44,646 nucleotides of DNA from Bacillota bacterium (lineage in GTDB: Bacteria; Bacillota; Clostridia; Christensenellales; Aristaeellaceae): assembly GCA_023425025.1 (NCBI GenBank), contig JAFADG010000031.1:1-44646 (forward strand). The letters run 5' to 3'. Shown piece after piece: positions 31,121 through 39,047 of the stretch (position 1 is the first letter of the stretch; each line of letters starts with the position of its first letter). The translations under genes and the position numbers were made by a program. The notes under the pieces were generated by a model that saw only the letters and a list, made by a program, of their open reading frames with translations, made no database searches and was not told where the DNA came from.

Positions 31121-33025
31121 ATGACAAACGGAAACAAACGCAAGGCGGCGCTGGTCGCGCTGCTTTTGTCCACAGCGCTGCTGGTATCCAGCTGCTACAT
31201 GTCCCCGGCCGATATCGCGGACGGGTCGGATGCGCTGGATGTGGGCAGCGACAACGTACCTTTTGCAACCATTGGAACCACGCCAACGGCTACCCCCTCC
31301 CCAACGCCTGCGCCGACCGTGGTGGGCGGCCTGCCGCAGCCCACAAACGGGGATCCCTTTTTCCCGGACCCGGTGACCCAGACGCAGCCGCCAGTGCAAA
31401 ACACAAATCCGACAAACGCGCCCAATAATGCCACGAATCCGCCCAGCACCCGCACGCCGACCCCTACACCCAAGCCCACGCAAAACAGCAAGGTGCTCAA
31501 AAGCGGGGCCACCGGCGACGCCGTTTGGCAGCTGCAGACGAAGCTGAAGGAATTGGGCTATTACAAAGGCACGGTGGACGGTGAGTACGGTTCCGGCACC
31601 ACCAACGCGGTCATAGCGTTTCAGGATGTGAACGGCCTGAAGGCCGACGGCGTTGCCGGCGAGCAGACGCAGGACAAGCTGTACAGCTACTATGCCATTC
31701 CCAAGCCCGACAGCTATGCCACCAAGGCGCCGGGCAGCACCAATGCCCCCCGCGCCACCAATACGCCCAAGCCTACCGCTACCCCCAATTTGTCCAACGC
31801 CAGGTATTTGAAGGTCGGCATGTCCGGCAGCGATGTGCGGCAGGTGCAAAACCGCCTGATCGCGCTGGGTTACCTGCGCGGCACGGCCGACGGCAACTAC
31901 GAGGGCGCGACGGAATACGCGGTCATCGCCTTCCAGAAAAAGGCCAAGATCTGGGATGACGGCATTGCCGGCAAGGATACGCAAACGGCGCTGTTCGCAT
32001 CCAACGCGCCCAAGGCCAGCAGCGTTGCCTCCTCCGTCGGCCTTTCCCTGAAGGAGGGCATGGACGGCGACGAAGTGCGCGCTTTGCAAAAGCGGCTGAA
32101 GGACCTGGGCTTCTTAAGCGGCACCATCGATGGTGATTTTGGCACAGGTACCAAGAACGCGGTCATCGCCTTCCAACAAAAAGCCGGCATAAAAGCCGAC
32201 GGTATCGCCGGCACGGCGACCCAAAACAAGCTCTTTGCCAGCGACGCGCCCACCTCCAGCGGTACCCCCGGCACGCCTGGCAGCGGCGGCGGCAGCGCCA
32301 CGCCTACGCCCCCGCCCGGCAACTCGAAATATACTACCCTGCGCGAGGGCGACACGGGCGAAAGTGTAAAGCGGCTGCAACAGCGGCTGAAGGATTTGCA
32401 GTACTATAACGGCGTTGTGGATGGAAAATACGGCTCCGGCACTGTTACGGCCGTCCAGTCCTTTCAATCCATGAACGGCCTGACGGTCGACGGCATCGCA
32501 GGGCCTGCCACCCAGCAGCGGCTGTATGGTGACAGTTCCAGCGCGAACAAAGTGCCGGGGTCCCTGAAACAGTATGACGAAAGCGCCGATGTGCGGGACA
32601 TGCAGTATGCCCTGTATGAACTGGGCTATTTTCAGGGCGCCATCAACGGCATCTATGGCGACAGTACCCTTAATTCAGTCAAGGAATTTCAAATGATCAA
32701 CGGACTGGTGGTGGACGGGGTGGCAGGCAATGCCACCCTGAACCTCCTGTTCTCCATTCATGCAAAGCCCGCATCAGCCTCCAGCGGCGAATATGAAACG
32801 CTGCAAAAAGGCAGCGAGGGTGACAGCGTCGTGACGATGCAGGCCACCCTGTACGACCTGGGCTACATGCTCAGCGCGCCCACCGGCGTTTTTGACGATG
32901 AGACATTCGAGGCATTGAAGACCTTTCAGCAATATAACGGCCTGACCGTTGACGGCATCGCCGGCGCGACCACGCAGGAAAGGCTGTACAGCGACCAGGC
33001 GGTGCAGAATCCGCTGCGCCCGTGA
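31121..33025 (+). CDS. lipoprotein with six peptidoglycan-binding (PG_binding_1) repeats
   Basis: A 634-residue lipoprotein. The lipobox LVSSC gives lipidated Cys25. A Thr/Pro-rich linker (TPTATPSPTPAPT; TRTPTPTPKPTQ) spans about 55-120. Six PG_binding_1 repeats of about 65 residues begin near 125, 228, 308, 404, 480 and 559. Each follows the pattern G-x-V-x-x-LQ-x-x-L-x-x-LGY...DGxYGxxT..AVxxFQ...DGIAGxxTQ. Repeats 2-4 are separated by Thr/Pro/Ser linkers. Repeats 5 and 6 are more diverged. No catalytic domain is present, so it probably tethers the membrane to peptidoglycan. AAGGAGGG precedes the ATG. It has its own promoter and terminator. Confidence 0.92.
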   Translation: MTNGNKRKAALVALLLSTALLVSSCYMSPADIADGSDALDVGSDNVPFATIGTTPTATPSPTPAPTVVGGLPQPTNGDPFFPDPVTQTQPPVQNTNPTNAPNNATNPPSTRTPTPTPKPTQNSKVLKSGATGDAVWQLQTKLKELGYYKGTVDGEYGSGTTNAVIAFQDVNGLKADGVAGEQTQDKLYSYYAIPKPDSYATKAPGSTNAPRATNTPKPTATPNLSNARYLKVGMSGSDVRQVQNRLIALGYLRGTADGNYEGATEYAVIAFQKKAKIWDDGIAGKDTQTALFASNAPKASSVASSVGLSLKEGMDGDEVRALQKRLKDLGFLSGTIDGDFGTGTKNAVIAFQQKAGIKADGIAGTATQNKLFASDAPTSSGTPGTPGSGGGSATPTPPPGNSKYTTLREGDTGESVKRLQQRLKDLQYYNGVVDGKYGSGTVTAVQSFQSMNGLTVDGIAGPATQQRLYGDSSSANKVPGSLKQYDESADVRDMQYALYELGYFQGAINGIYGDSTLNSVKEFQMINGLVVDGVAGNATLNLLFSIHAKPASASSGEYETLQKGSEGDSVVTMQATLYDLGYMLSAPTGVFDDETFEALKTFQQYNGLTVDGIAGATTQERLYSDQAVQNPLRP

Positions 33026-33043
33026 TTTGATGCGGCAATTGTT

Positions 33044-33080
33044 CCTCCTTGAGCGGATGGTTCAGGGGGGCTTTTTTTAG
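33044..33080 (+). terminator. Rho-independent terminator
   Basis: CTCCTTGA pairs with TCAGGGGG through G-T wobbles around an 8-base loop, then seven T. Confidence 0.65.
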
Positions 33081-33095
33081 GCAATTGTGAAAAGC

Positions 33096-33126
33096 GAAAC
33101 GCCGGGCTTGAAGGCCCGGCGTTTTG
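33096..33126 (-). terminator. terminator of DMT transporter gene
   Basis: AAACGCCGGGC and GCCCGGCGTTT arms with a TTGAAG-type loop lie 12 bases after the transporter stop. T residues follow on both strands. Confidence 0.75.
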
Positions 33127-33138
33127 CTTGCAATCAGA

Positions 33139-34041
33139 TCAGGATACGGCCGTGGTTTCCACATTGCCGGGTTTTGGCCGGCGCCGCAAAAAGGGAATCA
33201 GCGACTGCAGCGTAATGGCGGTGATCACCATCAAAAATCCTATCAGCGCGCGTATGCCCGGCGCTTCGCCAAGCGCCGCGAATACCCATACCGGGCTCAT
33301 GATCGGCTCCATGGTCAGTATGATGGAGGCGGCCGTCGGCTCGGTTTTTTTGATGCCCTTGGCAAACAAAAGGTTGGCCGTGCTGTACTGAAAAATGCCA
33401 AGGAGCAGCATGACGCCGACGGATTCAGGCGTCAGCACAAGCTTTGCGTCCGTCAGCATAAAAGGCAAGCACAACAGAAAGCTCAGGCCGCAGCCGATGA
33501 TCTGCCCATCCTCCGGCCGCGTCTTTTCCATGCGGTTGATCAATATCAGCGCCGCGAAGGCAAAGCCCGACAGCAGCGCGATGATGTTGCCAAGCATGCC
33601 GTCGCTGGTCAGTTGATCGGAAAACGCCAGCACACAGCCGGCGAAAACGATGCTTGTCAACAGGAATTCCAGCGCGGTGGGCCGCCGCTTTTCCGATATA
33701 GCCGTATAAATGAGGACCAGTATCGGCGCTATGTACTGCAGCACGATGGCGTTGGCGGCCGTGGTCCGCTTGTTGGCTTCCAGAAAAAGCAGCGATGTCA
33801 GGAACATGGCCACGCCGGAAGCAATATTGTGCCTGGTCATTCGAAAAGGGATATAGCCCTTTCCGGTAATGCGCTGGGCAAAACGCAGCAGGGTCAGAAA
33901 TATCACGCCGATCAGCCCGCGTATGCAGGCGATGGAAACGCTCTCCCATGGCAGCAGCTTGATTAAAATGCCCGCCGTGCTCCACAAAAGCGCGGCGGAG
34001 AGTATCAATAGATGACCCGACAGGGAGGTTTGCTTCTTCAT
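33139..34041 (-). CDS. DMT-superfamily (EamA) transporter
   Basis: A 300-residue protein with ten hydrophobic segments in two EamA repeats. The first begins LLILSAALLWSTAGILIKLL and the second IIALLSGFAFAALILINRM. TMEPIMSPVWVFAALGE is the family's conserved motif in the ninth helix. Function: probable export or uptake of a small metabolite across the inner membrane. ATG 34041 is chosen although its ribosome site (GGGGTTA) is weak; longer frames to the right are antisense of the next gene. It diverges from the phytoene-dehydrogenase-like/TetR operon, whose regulator could also act here. Substrate unknown. Confidence 0.9.
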   Translation of the reverse strand: MKKQTSLSGHLLILSAALLWSTAGILIKLLPWESVSIACIRGLIGVIFLTLLRFAQRITGKGYIPFRMTRHNIASGVAMFLTSLLFLEANKRTTAANAIVLQYIAPILVLIYTAISEKRRPTALEFLLTSIVFAGCVLAFSDQLTSDGMLGNIIALLSGFAFAALILINRMEKTRPEDGQIIGCGLSFLLCLPFMLTDAKLVLTPESVGVMLLLGIFQYSTANLLFAKGIKKTEPTAASIILTMEPIMSPVWVFAALGEAPGIRALIGFLMVITAITLQSLIPFLRRRPKPGNVETTAVS

Positions 34042-34083
34042 CGCCCGTAACCCCGATTCTTTTATACAAACGTATCGCAGAAC

Positions 34084-34112
34084 ATCATACCAGAAGCGAA
34101 ATGGCCGCGCAA
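34084..34112 (-). promoter_or_regulatory. SigA-like promoter of DMT transporter
   Basis: TTGCGC, 17 bases, TATGAT with TGG before the -10, on the minus strand. Confidence 0.5.
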
Positions 34113-34165
34113 GAGAATCCCCTGTCGGGCACAGGAAAGCACCCTCCATTATTTTTCCCAGCCTG

Positions 34166-34194
34166 TTGACAGGTGGCAAATCATTGACTATAAT
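34166..34194 (+). promoter_or_regulatory. full-consensus SigA promoter
   Basis: TTGACA, exactly 17 bases, TATAAT: no mismatch. It drives the FAD-oxidase/TetR operon and overlaps the operator at its downstream edge, which fits a strong promoter that is normally repressed. Confidence 0.9.
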
Positions 34195-34195
34195 T

Positions 34196-34217
34196 TCAAT
34201 GAACGTTTGTTCAATGA
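34196..34217. promoter_or_regulatory. probable TetR operator
   Basis: TCAATGAAC-GTTT-GTTCAATGA is a 22-base inverted repeat with one mismatched pair, one base after the -10, so it covers the transcription start. An extra half-site (GTTCAGT) follows near 34225. TetR-family proteins commonly bind palindromes of the form TGAAC-n-GTTCA, and the only TetR gene in the window is the second gene of this operon. Confidence 0.8.
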
Positions 34218-34254
34218 CAATTTGTTCAGTAATTTGGAATCGAAGGTGGCAGTC

Positions 34255-35709
34255 ATGTCTATGAAGGTGAACATTATCGGCGCCGGCTTGGCCGGGTTGA
34301 GCACAGGCATCTTTCTGCAGCAGAAGGGCATCACGACCGAGATCTTTGAACTGGCCCCCTGGGCGGGCGGCATGTGCACGGCCTGGACAAGAGGCGGCTA
34401 CAGGTTTGACGGCTGCATCCACTGGATGGTGGGCACCCGCAAGGGTGATCCCATCTATGACCTGTATTTGCAATCCGGCGCGCTGGAAGCCTCCACAAAA
34501 ATCTACAACGCTCCCACCGTGAAGATCGAGCTGAACGGAACGATGCATGACATTCCGCTGGAAGCGGCGTCCTTCAAAAGCTTTTTGCTCCGGCTTGGCA
34601 AAGACGACGAGGCCGCCATCGAAGGGCTCATGAAAGACATCAAAGCCATGATGAAGGCCGAAGTGATGCTGGGGCCGCCCGCAAGCCTTGGGCAGGCTGT
34701 GCGCTTTTTGGTAAAGGGCCGGGGGTTTTTGACGGTAGCGAGAAAGCACGGCCGCAAGACCGTGGAGCAGTACCTGAGCAATATGCAAAGCGAAGCCGTG
34801 AAGCAGCTTCTGTACAGGCTGATGCCGCCCCGCTTTTCCGCCATGGCGCTGATCATGATGCTGGGCACCCGCATGAGCGGCAACGCCGGCTATCCCATGG
34901 GCGGCGCGCAGGAAGTGACGCGCCGCATGGAGGAAAAATACAAAGCGCTGGGCGGAAAAATTCACTTCAATACCAGGGTCGATGAAATCACCGTGGAGAA
35001 CGGCAAGGCCAAGGGGGTCCGCGCCAAGGATACGGTCTATCCCGCCGACTATGTGGTGGCCGCCTGCGACGCCTATGACACGCTGAAGAACATGCTGGGG
35101 GGCAAATATCCCCATCCGCAGCTGGACACCATGCTCAAGGACGCGCCGCTGTTTGAGCCGCTGGCCCTCGTCTGCTTCGGCCTTGACAAGCGGTTCGATA
35201 TCCCCTTCTCCATTACCTACGAATGCAGGGAAGGGATTGCAGTAGCGCCGGATCAAAAGACCGACTCCCTGCACCTGCGCTCCTTCGACTTTGATCATCA
35301 GGCGGCCCCCACGGGCGGCAGCAGCATCATGGTCATGCTCGGCGCGCCCCATGACTATTGGGTCAATCTTCGCTCCGGCGATCCCTCGGAGTACAAGCGG
35401 CAAAAGCAGGCTTTGGCCGATGAAGTGGCGAATTTTCTGGAAAAGCGCATCCCGGGCATCAAGGCCGCCATCCGGGTGACGGATGTTTCCACACCCGCCA
35501 CCTATGCGCGCTTGACGAATGTGTACAAAGCTTCCTATGAAGGCTTTGAGCCTGTGCCCAAATACCTGATGGGCGCCATTCAAAAGACGATCCCAGGCAT
35601 AGCCAACCTGTACCTGTGCGGCCAGTGGACCACCGCCGGCGGCGGTATCTGCACAGCCATAGGCGACGGCAAGACCATCGCCGAAAAAATCGCGAAGGAT
35701 ATACGCTGA
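34255..35709 (+). CDS. phytoene-dehydrogenase-like FAD oxidoreductase
   Basis: A 484-residue FAD enzyme of the CrtI/phytoene desaturase-related group. The N-terminal dinucleotide motif IIGAGLAGLSTGIFL is followed by PWAGGMCTAW and the FDGCIHWMVG segment seen in CrtI-like enzymes. The C-terminal FAD contact is LYLCGQWTTAGGGICTAIGDGK. No carotenoid genes are nearby, and many Firmicute members of this group have unknown substrates. AAGGTGG lies six bases before ATG 34255. It is the first gene of a two-gene operon with the TetR regulator (2-base gap) behind a full-consensus promoter. Confidence 0.9.
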   Translation: MSMKVNIIGAGLAGLSTGIFLQQKGITTEIFELAPWAGGMCTAWTRGGYRFDGCIHWMVGTRKGDPIYDLYLQSGALEASTKIYNAPTVKIELNGTMHDIPLEAASFKSFLLRLGKDDEAAIEGLMKDIKAMMKAEVMLGPPASLGQAVRFLVKGRGFLTVARKHGRKTVEQYLSNMQSEAVKQLLYRLMPPRFSAMALIMMLGTRMSGNAGYPMGGAQEVTRRMEEKYKALGGKIHFNTRVDEITVENGKAKGVRAKDTVYPADYVVAACDAYDTLKNMLGGKYPHPQLDTMLKDAPLFEPLALVCFGLDKRFDIPFSITYECREGIAVAPDQKTDSLHLRSFDFDHQAAPTGGSSIMVMLGAPHDYWVNLRSGDPSEYKRQKQALADEVANFLEKRIPGIKAAIRVTDVSTPATYARLTNVYKASYEGFEPVPKYLMGAIQKTIPGIANLYLCGQWTTAGGGICTAIGDGKTIAEKIAKDIR

Positions 35710-35711
35710 GC

Positions 35712-36299
35712 ATGGAAAGACTGAACAAGCGGGAAAAGCAGCGGGCGGAGCGGAGACAGCAGATTCTGGAATGCGCGCTGGACTTGATCATCAGCCGCGG
35801 CTTTGACGCCATGAAGATCCGCGACATCGCCGATGCGCTGAACATCAGCACCGGGCTGTTCTTCAATTACTTTGAAAGCAAGGAGCAGGTGTATGAAGAG
35901 CTGGTCAAGATCGGGCTTTCCGGTCCGGCCCGCGCGCTTGAGCTGAACGTGGAGGGTATTGCGCCCATTGCGCTGTTTGAGCAAATCACCGAATATATTC
36001 TTTACGCTCTGAAGAACGACAGCATCACCGGCAAGATGTTCCTGCTCATGACCCAAGCCATGCGGGCAGAGGCGGCGCCGGAAAGCGTGAAGAAGCTGCT
36101 TTCGGGCTTTGACGCGGTCACGCCGCTGATCAAAACCGTATCCCTGGGCCAGGCGCTTGGGCAGATCAAGCAAGGCGACCCGGTGGCGCTGCTCATCACC
36201 TACTGGGGCGCCGTGCAGGGCATTGCCGAGTACTGGACCCTGAACCCTGCTTTTCCGCTGCCCGAAAGCAGCTGGGTGGTCGATATCCTGAGGGCATAA
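35712..36299 (+). CDS. TetR-family transcriptional repressor
   Basis: A 195-residue regulator. The N-terminal helix-turn-helix (about 15-60) reads ILECALDLIISRGFDAMKIR then ISTGLFFNYFESKEQVYEEL, the TetR_N pattern. The C-terminal ligand domain (65-195) is diverged, as usual. It starts two bases after the stop of the FAD enzyme, with only a weak ribosome site, so translation is probably coupled. The palindrome at 34196-34217 is its likely operator, giving autoregulation. Inducer unknown, possibly a substrate of the neighbouring enzyme. Confidence 0.93.
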   Translation: MERLNKREKQRAERRQQILECALDLIISRGFDAMKIRDIADALNISTGLFFNYFESKEQVYEELVKIGLSGPARALELNVEGIAPIALFEQITEYILYALKNDSITGKMFLLMTQAMRAEAAPESVKKLLSGFDAVTPLIKTVSLGQALGQIKQGDPVALLITYWGAVQGIAEYWTLNPAFPLPESSWVVDILRA

Positions 36300-36312
36300 A
36301 AACTTCCTTTTC

Positions 36313-36360
36313 AAAACACCGGACCGCATGGCGCCGCCAGCGGGCCGGTGTTTTGATTTT
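36313..36360 (+). terminator. Rho-independent terminator
   Basis: AAAACACCGG and CCGGTGTTTT arms around a GC-rich 22-base loop, then GATTTT, after the tetR stop. Confidence 0.8.
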
Positions 36361-36387
36361 AAAAATACATCCGGCGCAGGGCTTCTG

Positions 36388-36396
36388 TGTTATAAT
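36388..36396 (+). promoter_or_regulatory. extended -10 promoter of hydrogenase-like gene
   Basis: TGTTATAAT is a full extended -10, with no clear -35; 52 bases before the ATG. Confidence 0.6.
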
Positions 36397-36448
36397 AAAG
36401 AAAAAGGCTTAACAAAGCCACTTGGAACCGTAATGGAGCGCGATCGGC

Positions 36449-37690
36449 ATGAAAACATTCCGCGAGCTGTACAGGCAGGCTGTCACCCTGACGCTTAACA
36501 ACGATTTGGATCATCTGCCCCAGAATGGAGAGTTTGATCCCCATCAGCTGGACTGCCTGCTGAATCCCCAAAAGCACCCGCTGGTGCTGCATACCGGCGC
36601 GTGCCATTGCACGGGGGACAAGCAGATGGAATGCGTCCGCCGCTGCCCCTTTGACGCCATCCGGCCCAACAAGGATGGCGGCATCATCATCGATCCGGAC
36701 CTTTGCGTGGGCTGCGCCGACTGCATCGACGGCTGCGCCGAGGAAAAGCTGGCCGCCAGCACCGACATACTGCCGGTTTTGAAAATGATACGCGCCTCCA
36801 AGGGCCTCGCCTACGCCCTGATCGCCCCCGCCTTTTTGGGCCAGTTCAGCAGGGAGGTCACGCCGGGCAAGCTGCGCACCGCCCTCAAGGCGGCAGGCTT
36901 TGACGGCATGCTGGAGGTGGCCCTGTTTGCGGACATCCTGACGCTGAAGGAAGCGCTGGAGTTTGACAAAAACATACAAACCGAAGCCGACTACCAGCTG
37001 ACCAGCTGCTGCTGCCCCATGTGGATCGGCATGATCCGAAAGGTTTATCATGAATTGATGCCCCATGTGCCGGGCTCCGTTTCCCCCATGGTGGCCTGCG
37101 CCCGGGCGGTGAAGCTCCTGCACCCCGACGCCGTCACGGTATTCATCGGCCCTTGCCTGGCCAAAAAAGCGGAAGCCAGGGAAAAGGACCTCATGGGCGC
37201 CGTGGATTACGTGCTCACCTTCCAGGAAGCCCAAAATATTTTTGATCTGCTGGGCATCAAGCCTTCGGAAATGGAGGAAAGCGACAAGGACCACTCCTCC
37301 AAATCCGGGCGGATTTATGCCCGCACCGGCGGCGTCAGCGAGGCTGTAAAGGAAACGGTGAAACGGCTGAACCCCCATCGCACCATTACGGTACATACGC
37401 GTCAGGCCGACGGCGTACCGGCCTGCAAGGCCATGATGAATGATATCCTTTCAGGCCGCGGCGGCGGAAATTTTTATGAGGGCATGGGCTGCCGACAAGG
37501 TTGCGTGGGCGGCCCCCGGGCCGTCACCCCGGCGGAGGAAGGCCGGCAGGCCGTCAACGCCTACGGCGAGGCCGCCCGCTATGTAACGCCCGCCGAAAAC
37601 CCTTATGTCATGGAGCTTTTGCACAGGCTGGGCTTTGATACCATTGAAAGCCTTTTGGAGAAGGACGAAGTTTTTACACGGCATTTCTGA
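36449..37690 (+). CDS. [FeFe]-hydrogenase-like iron-sulfur protein
   Basis: A 413-residue protein. An N-terminal ferredoxin region has two cluster motifs: Cys52-x-Cys54...Cys62-xxx-Cys66-Pro and Cys86-xx-Cys89-xx-Cys92-xxx-Cys96. The hydrogenase domain shows all three H-cluster loops in altered form: L1 TSCCCPMW (187-189, one extra Cys), L2 FIGPCLAKKAEA (Cys236, not MPC), L3 EGMGCRQGCVGGPR (Cys348, Cys352, not ACPGGC). These variants are typical of putative sensory or uncharacterised branches rather than catalytic HydA. No PAS domain is attached and no maturases are in the window. A weak GGAG precedes the ATG. A diguanylate cyclase follows 157 bases later. Confidence 0.88.
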   Translation: MKTFRELYRQAVTLTLNNDLDHLPQNGEFDPHQLDCLLNPQKHPLVLHTGACHCTGDKQMECVRRCPFDAIRPNKDGGIIIDPDLCVGCADCIDGCAEEKLAASTDILPVLKMIRASKGLAYALIAPAFLGQFSREVTPGKLRTALKAAGFDGMLEVALFADILTLKEALEFDKNIQTEADYQLTSCCCPMWIGMIRKVYHELMPHVPGSVSPMVACARAVKLLHPDAVTVFIGPCLAKKAEAREKDLMGAVDYVLTFQEAQNIFDLLGIKPSEMEESDKDHSSKSGRIYARTGGVSEAVKETVKRLNPHRTITVHTRQADGVPACKAMMNDILSGRGGGNFYEGMGCRQGCVGGPRAVTPAEEGRQAVNAYGEAARYVTPAENPYVMELLHRLGFDTIESLLEKDEVFTRHF

Positions 37691-37847
37691 TGGCACGCGG
37701 TATGCCGCCGGCCGGCGGGCGTTTCCGGCACGCCAAACATATCAATTTATTTTGTGCCGGATGGCGGCGGACAATAATCCGGGTGAAAAAGGCCGATATA
37801 TACATGGGTCAGGCAGCATGGAAAGCCTCAGGAAAGGAGCTCCGTCG

Positions 37848-38993
37848 ATGAACACGTACCTGCGCATCGATGTCAGCCTTGTCTCCACGGCGCTGCTTGG
37901 CGTGGTCACGTATCTTGCATACATCCGTTTGGATCATGAGGATGCCTTCAACAAGCTCTTTTTTAAAGGCTGCCTGCTGATTTTGATGCTGACGGTCTTT
38001 GAAGCCGTTACCTGCGTTGTGAACGGAAACCCTTCGCCTTGGCTGCGCGCCCTGTCCACCTTCATGCACGTCTGCCTCTTCGCCTCTCCCCCGCTGCTGG
38101 CCTACTACTGGCATCTTTTGGCCAACACCCTGACCTTGGGCAAAAATGTGCGTGAAATGCGGGCGAATATCTATTACCTGATTCCTGTGGCGGCAAACAC
38201 CATCATGGTGCTTTTGTCCTCCGCCTTTCATCTGGCCTTTTTCATCGACGAGACCGGCGTCTACCACCGCGGCCCGCTTTTCTGGTTCACATCGGTCATT
38301 GCCATGACCTATATGATTTGGGGATTGGTTCTGCTGATTGTAAGAAGAAAGACGCTGCTCCGCCAGGAGTTTTTCTTCCTGGCCCTGTTTTGCCTGCTGC
38401 CAATGGCCGGCGGCGTCATACAGGGGCTCTTTTATGGGCTGCTGCTCATGTGGCCCTTAAGCGCCCTGGCGCTTATTATCATGTACCTGTACCTGCAGGA
38501 GCGCATGGTGCAGACCGACAACCTGACCGGCGCGTGGACCCGTATCTCCTTTGAGCACTACATCGCCCAAAACCTCAAGAGCAACAACGGGAAAGCCTTT
38601 GGCATTATTTATGCCGACGTTGACAACCTGAAGCCCATCAATGACCAGTACGGCCATCCGGAAGGGGATATTGCCCTGCGCGGCGCCGTCCGGGCCATAA
38701 AAAGCGTTTTGAGAAAGGGCGATGCCATCGCCCGCCTGGGCGGGGATGAATTCGCCATCCATTTGCATGTTTCCACTCATGACGAACTGCAATCCGTGCT
38801 TTGCCGCATGGAGGAAGCCATCGCGCAATACAACCGCCAGTCGGGCAAGGATTACGCGCTTTCCTTAAGCTTTGGCGCCGACCTGTTCTATGAAACAGCC
38901 GACAACAACATGGATGCCATCATCCGCCAGGTGGATCTTTTGATGTACCGCAACAAGCGGAGTAAACAGGCCGCGGCCGCCGGGGATGCCTGA
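37848..38993 (+). CDS. membrane diguanylate cyclase (GGDEF)
   Basis: A 381-residue protein. The first 220 residues hold about seven hydrophobic segments resembling 7TM sensor modules (VSLVSTALLGVVTYLAYIRL first). The C-terminal GGDEF domain makes c-di-GMP: active motif LGGDEF (298-302), Mg site YADVDNLKPIND, and an inhibitory I-site RxxD (Arg289-Asp292). No EAL domain. AAAGGAG lies eight bases before ATG 37848; the longer frame into the hydrogenase gene is unsupported. Same strand as the hydrogenase-like gene, possibly sharing its transcript. Ligand of the membrane sensor is unknown. Confidence 0.9.
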   Translation: MNTYLRIDVSLVSTALLGVVTYLAYIRLDHEDAFNKLFFKGCLLILMLTVFEAVTCVVNGNPSPWLRALSTFMHVCLFASPPLLAYYWHLLANTLTLGKNVREMRANIYYLIPVAANTIMVLLSSAFHLAFFIDETGVYHRGPLFWFTSVIAMTYMIWGLVLLIVRRKTLLRQEFFFLALFCLLPMAGGVIQGLFYGLLLMWPLSALALIIMYLYLQERMVQTDNLTGAWTRISFEHYIAQNLKSNNGKAFGIIYADVDNLKPINDQYGHPEGDIALRGAVRAIKSVLRKGDAIARLGGDEFAIHLHVSTHDELQSVLCRMEEAIAQYNRQSGKDYALSLSFGADLFYETADNNMDAIIRQVDLLMYRNKRSKQAAAAGDA

Positions 38994-39005
38994 TAAAAGC
39001 AAAAG

Positions 39006-39047
39006 ACCGCGGAGCTCTTGCGCAAGCTGCTCCGTGGCTTTTTTTGT
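39006..39047. terminator. Rho-independent terminator
   Basis: CCGCGGAGC and GCTCCGTGG arms (one G-T pair) followed by eight T on the plus strand; it separates two converging genes. Confidence 0.75.

Noticed and set aside
34042..35583. Extension of the DMT transporter frame to the right on the minus strand
   Set aside because: It is antisense to the phytoene-dehydrogenase-like gene and has no family content; the transporter starts at 34041.
34255..35709. Carotenoid biosynthesis locus
   Set aside because: Only one CrtI-like enzyme is present, with no phytoene synthase or other pathway gene nearby.
36449..37690. Catalytic hydrogen-producing HydA
   Set aside because: All three H-cluster loops differ from the canonical TSCCPxW, MPCxxKKxE and MACPGGC forms.
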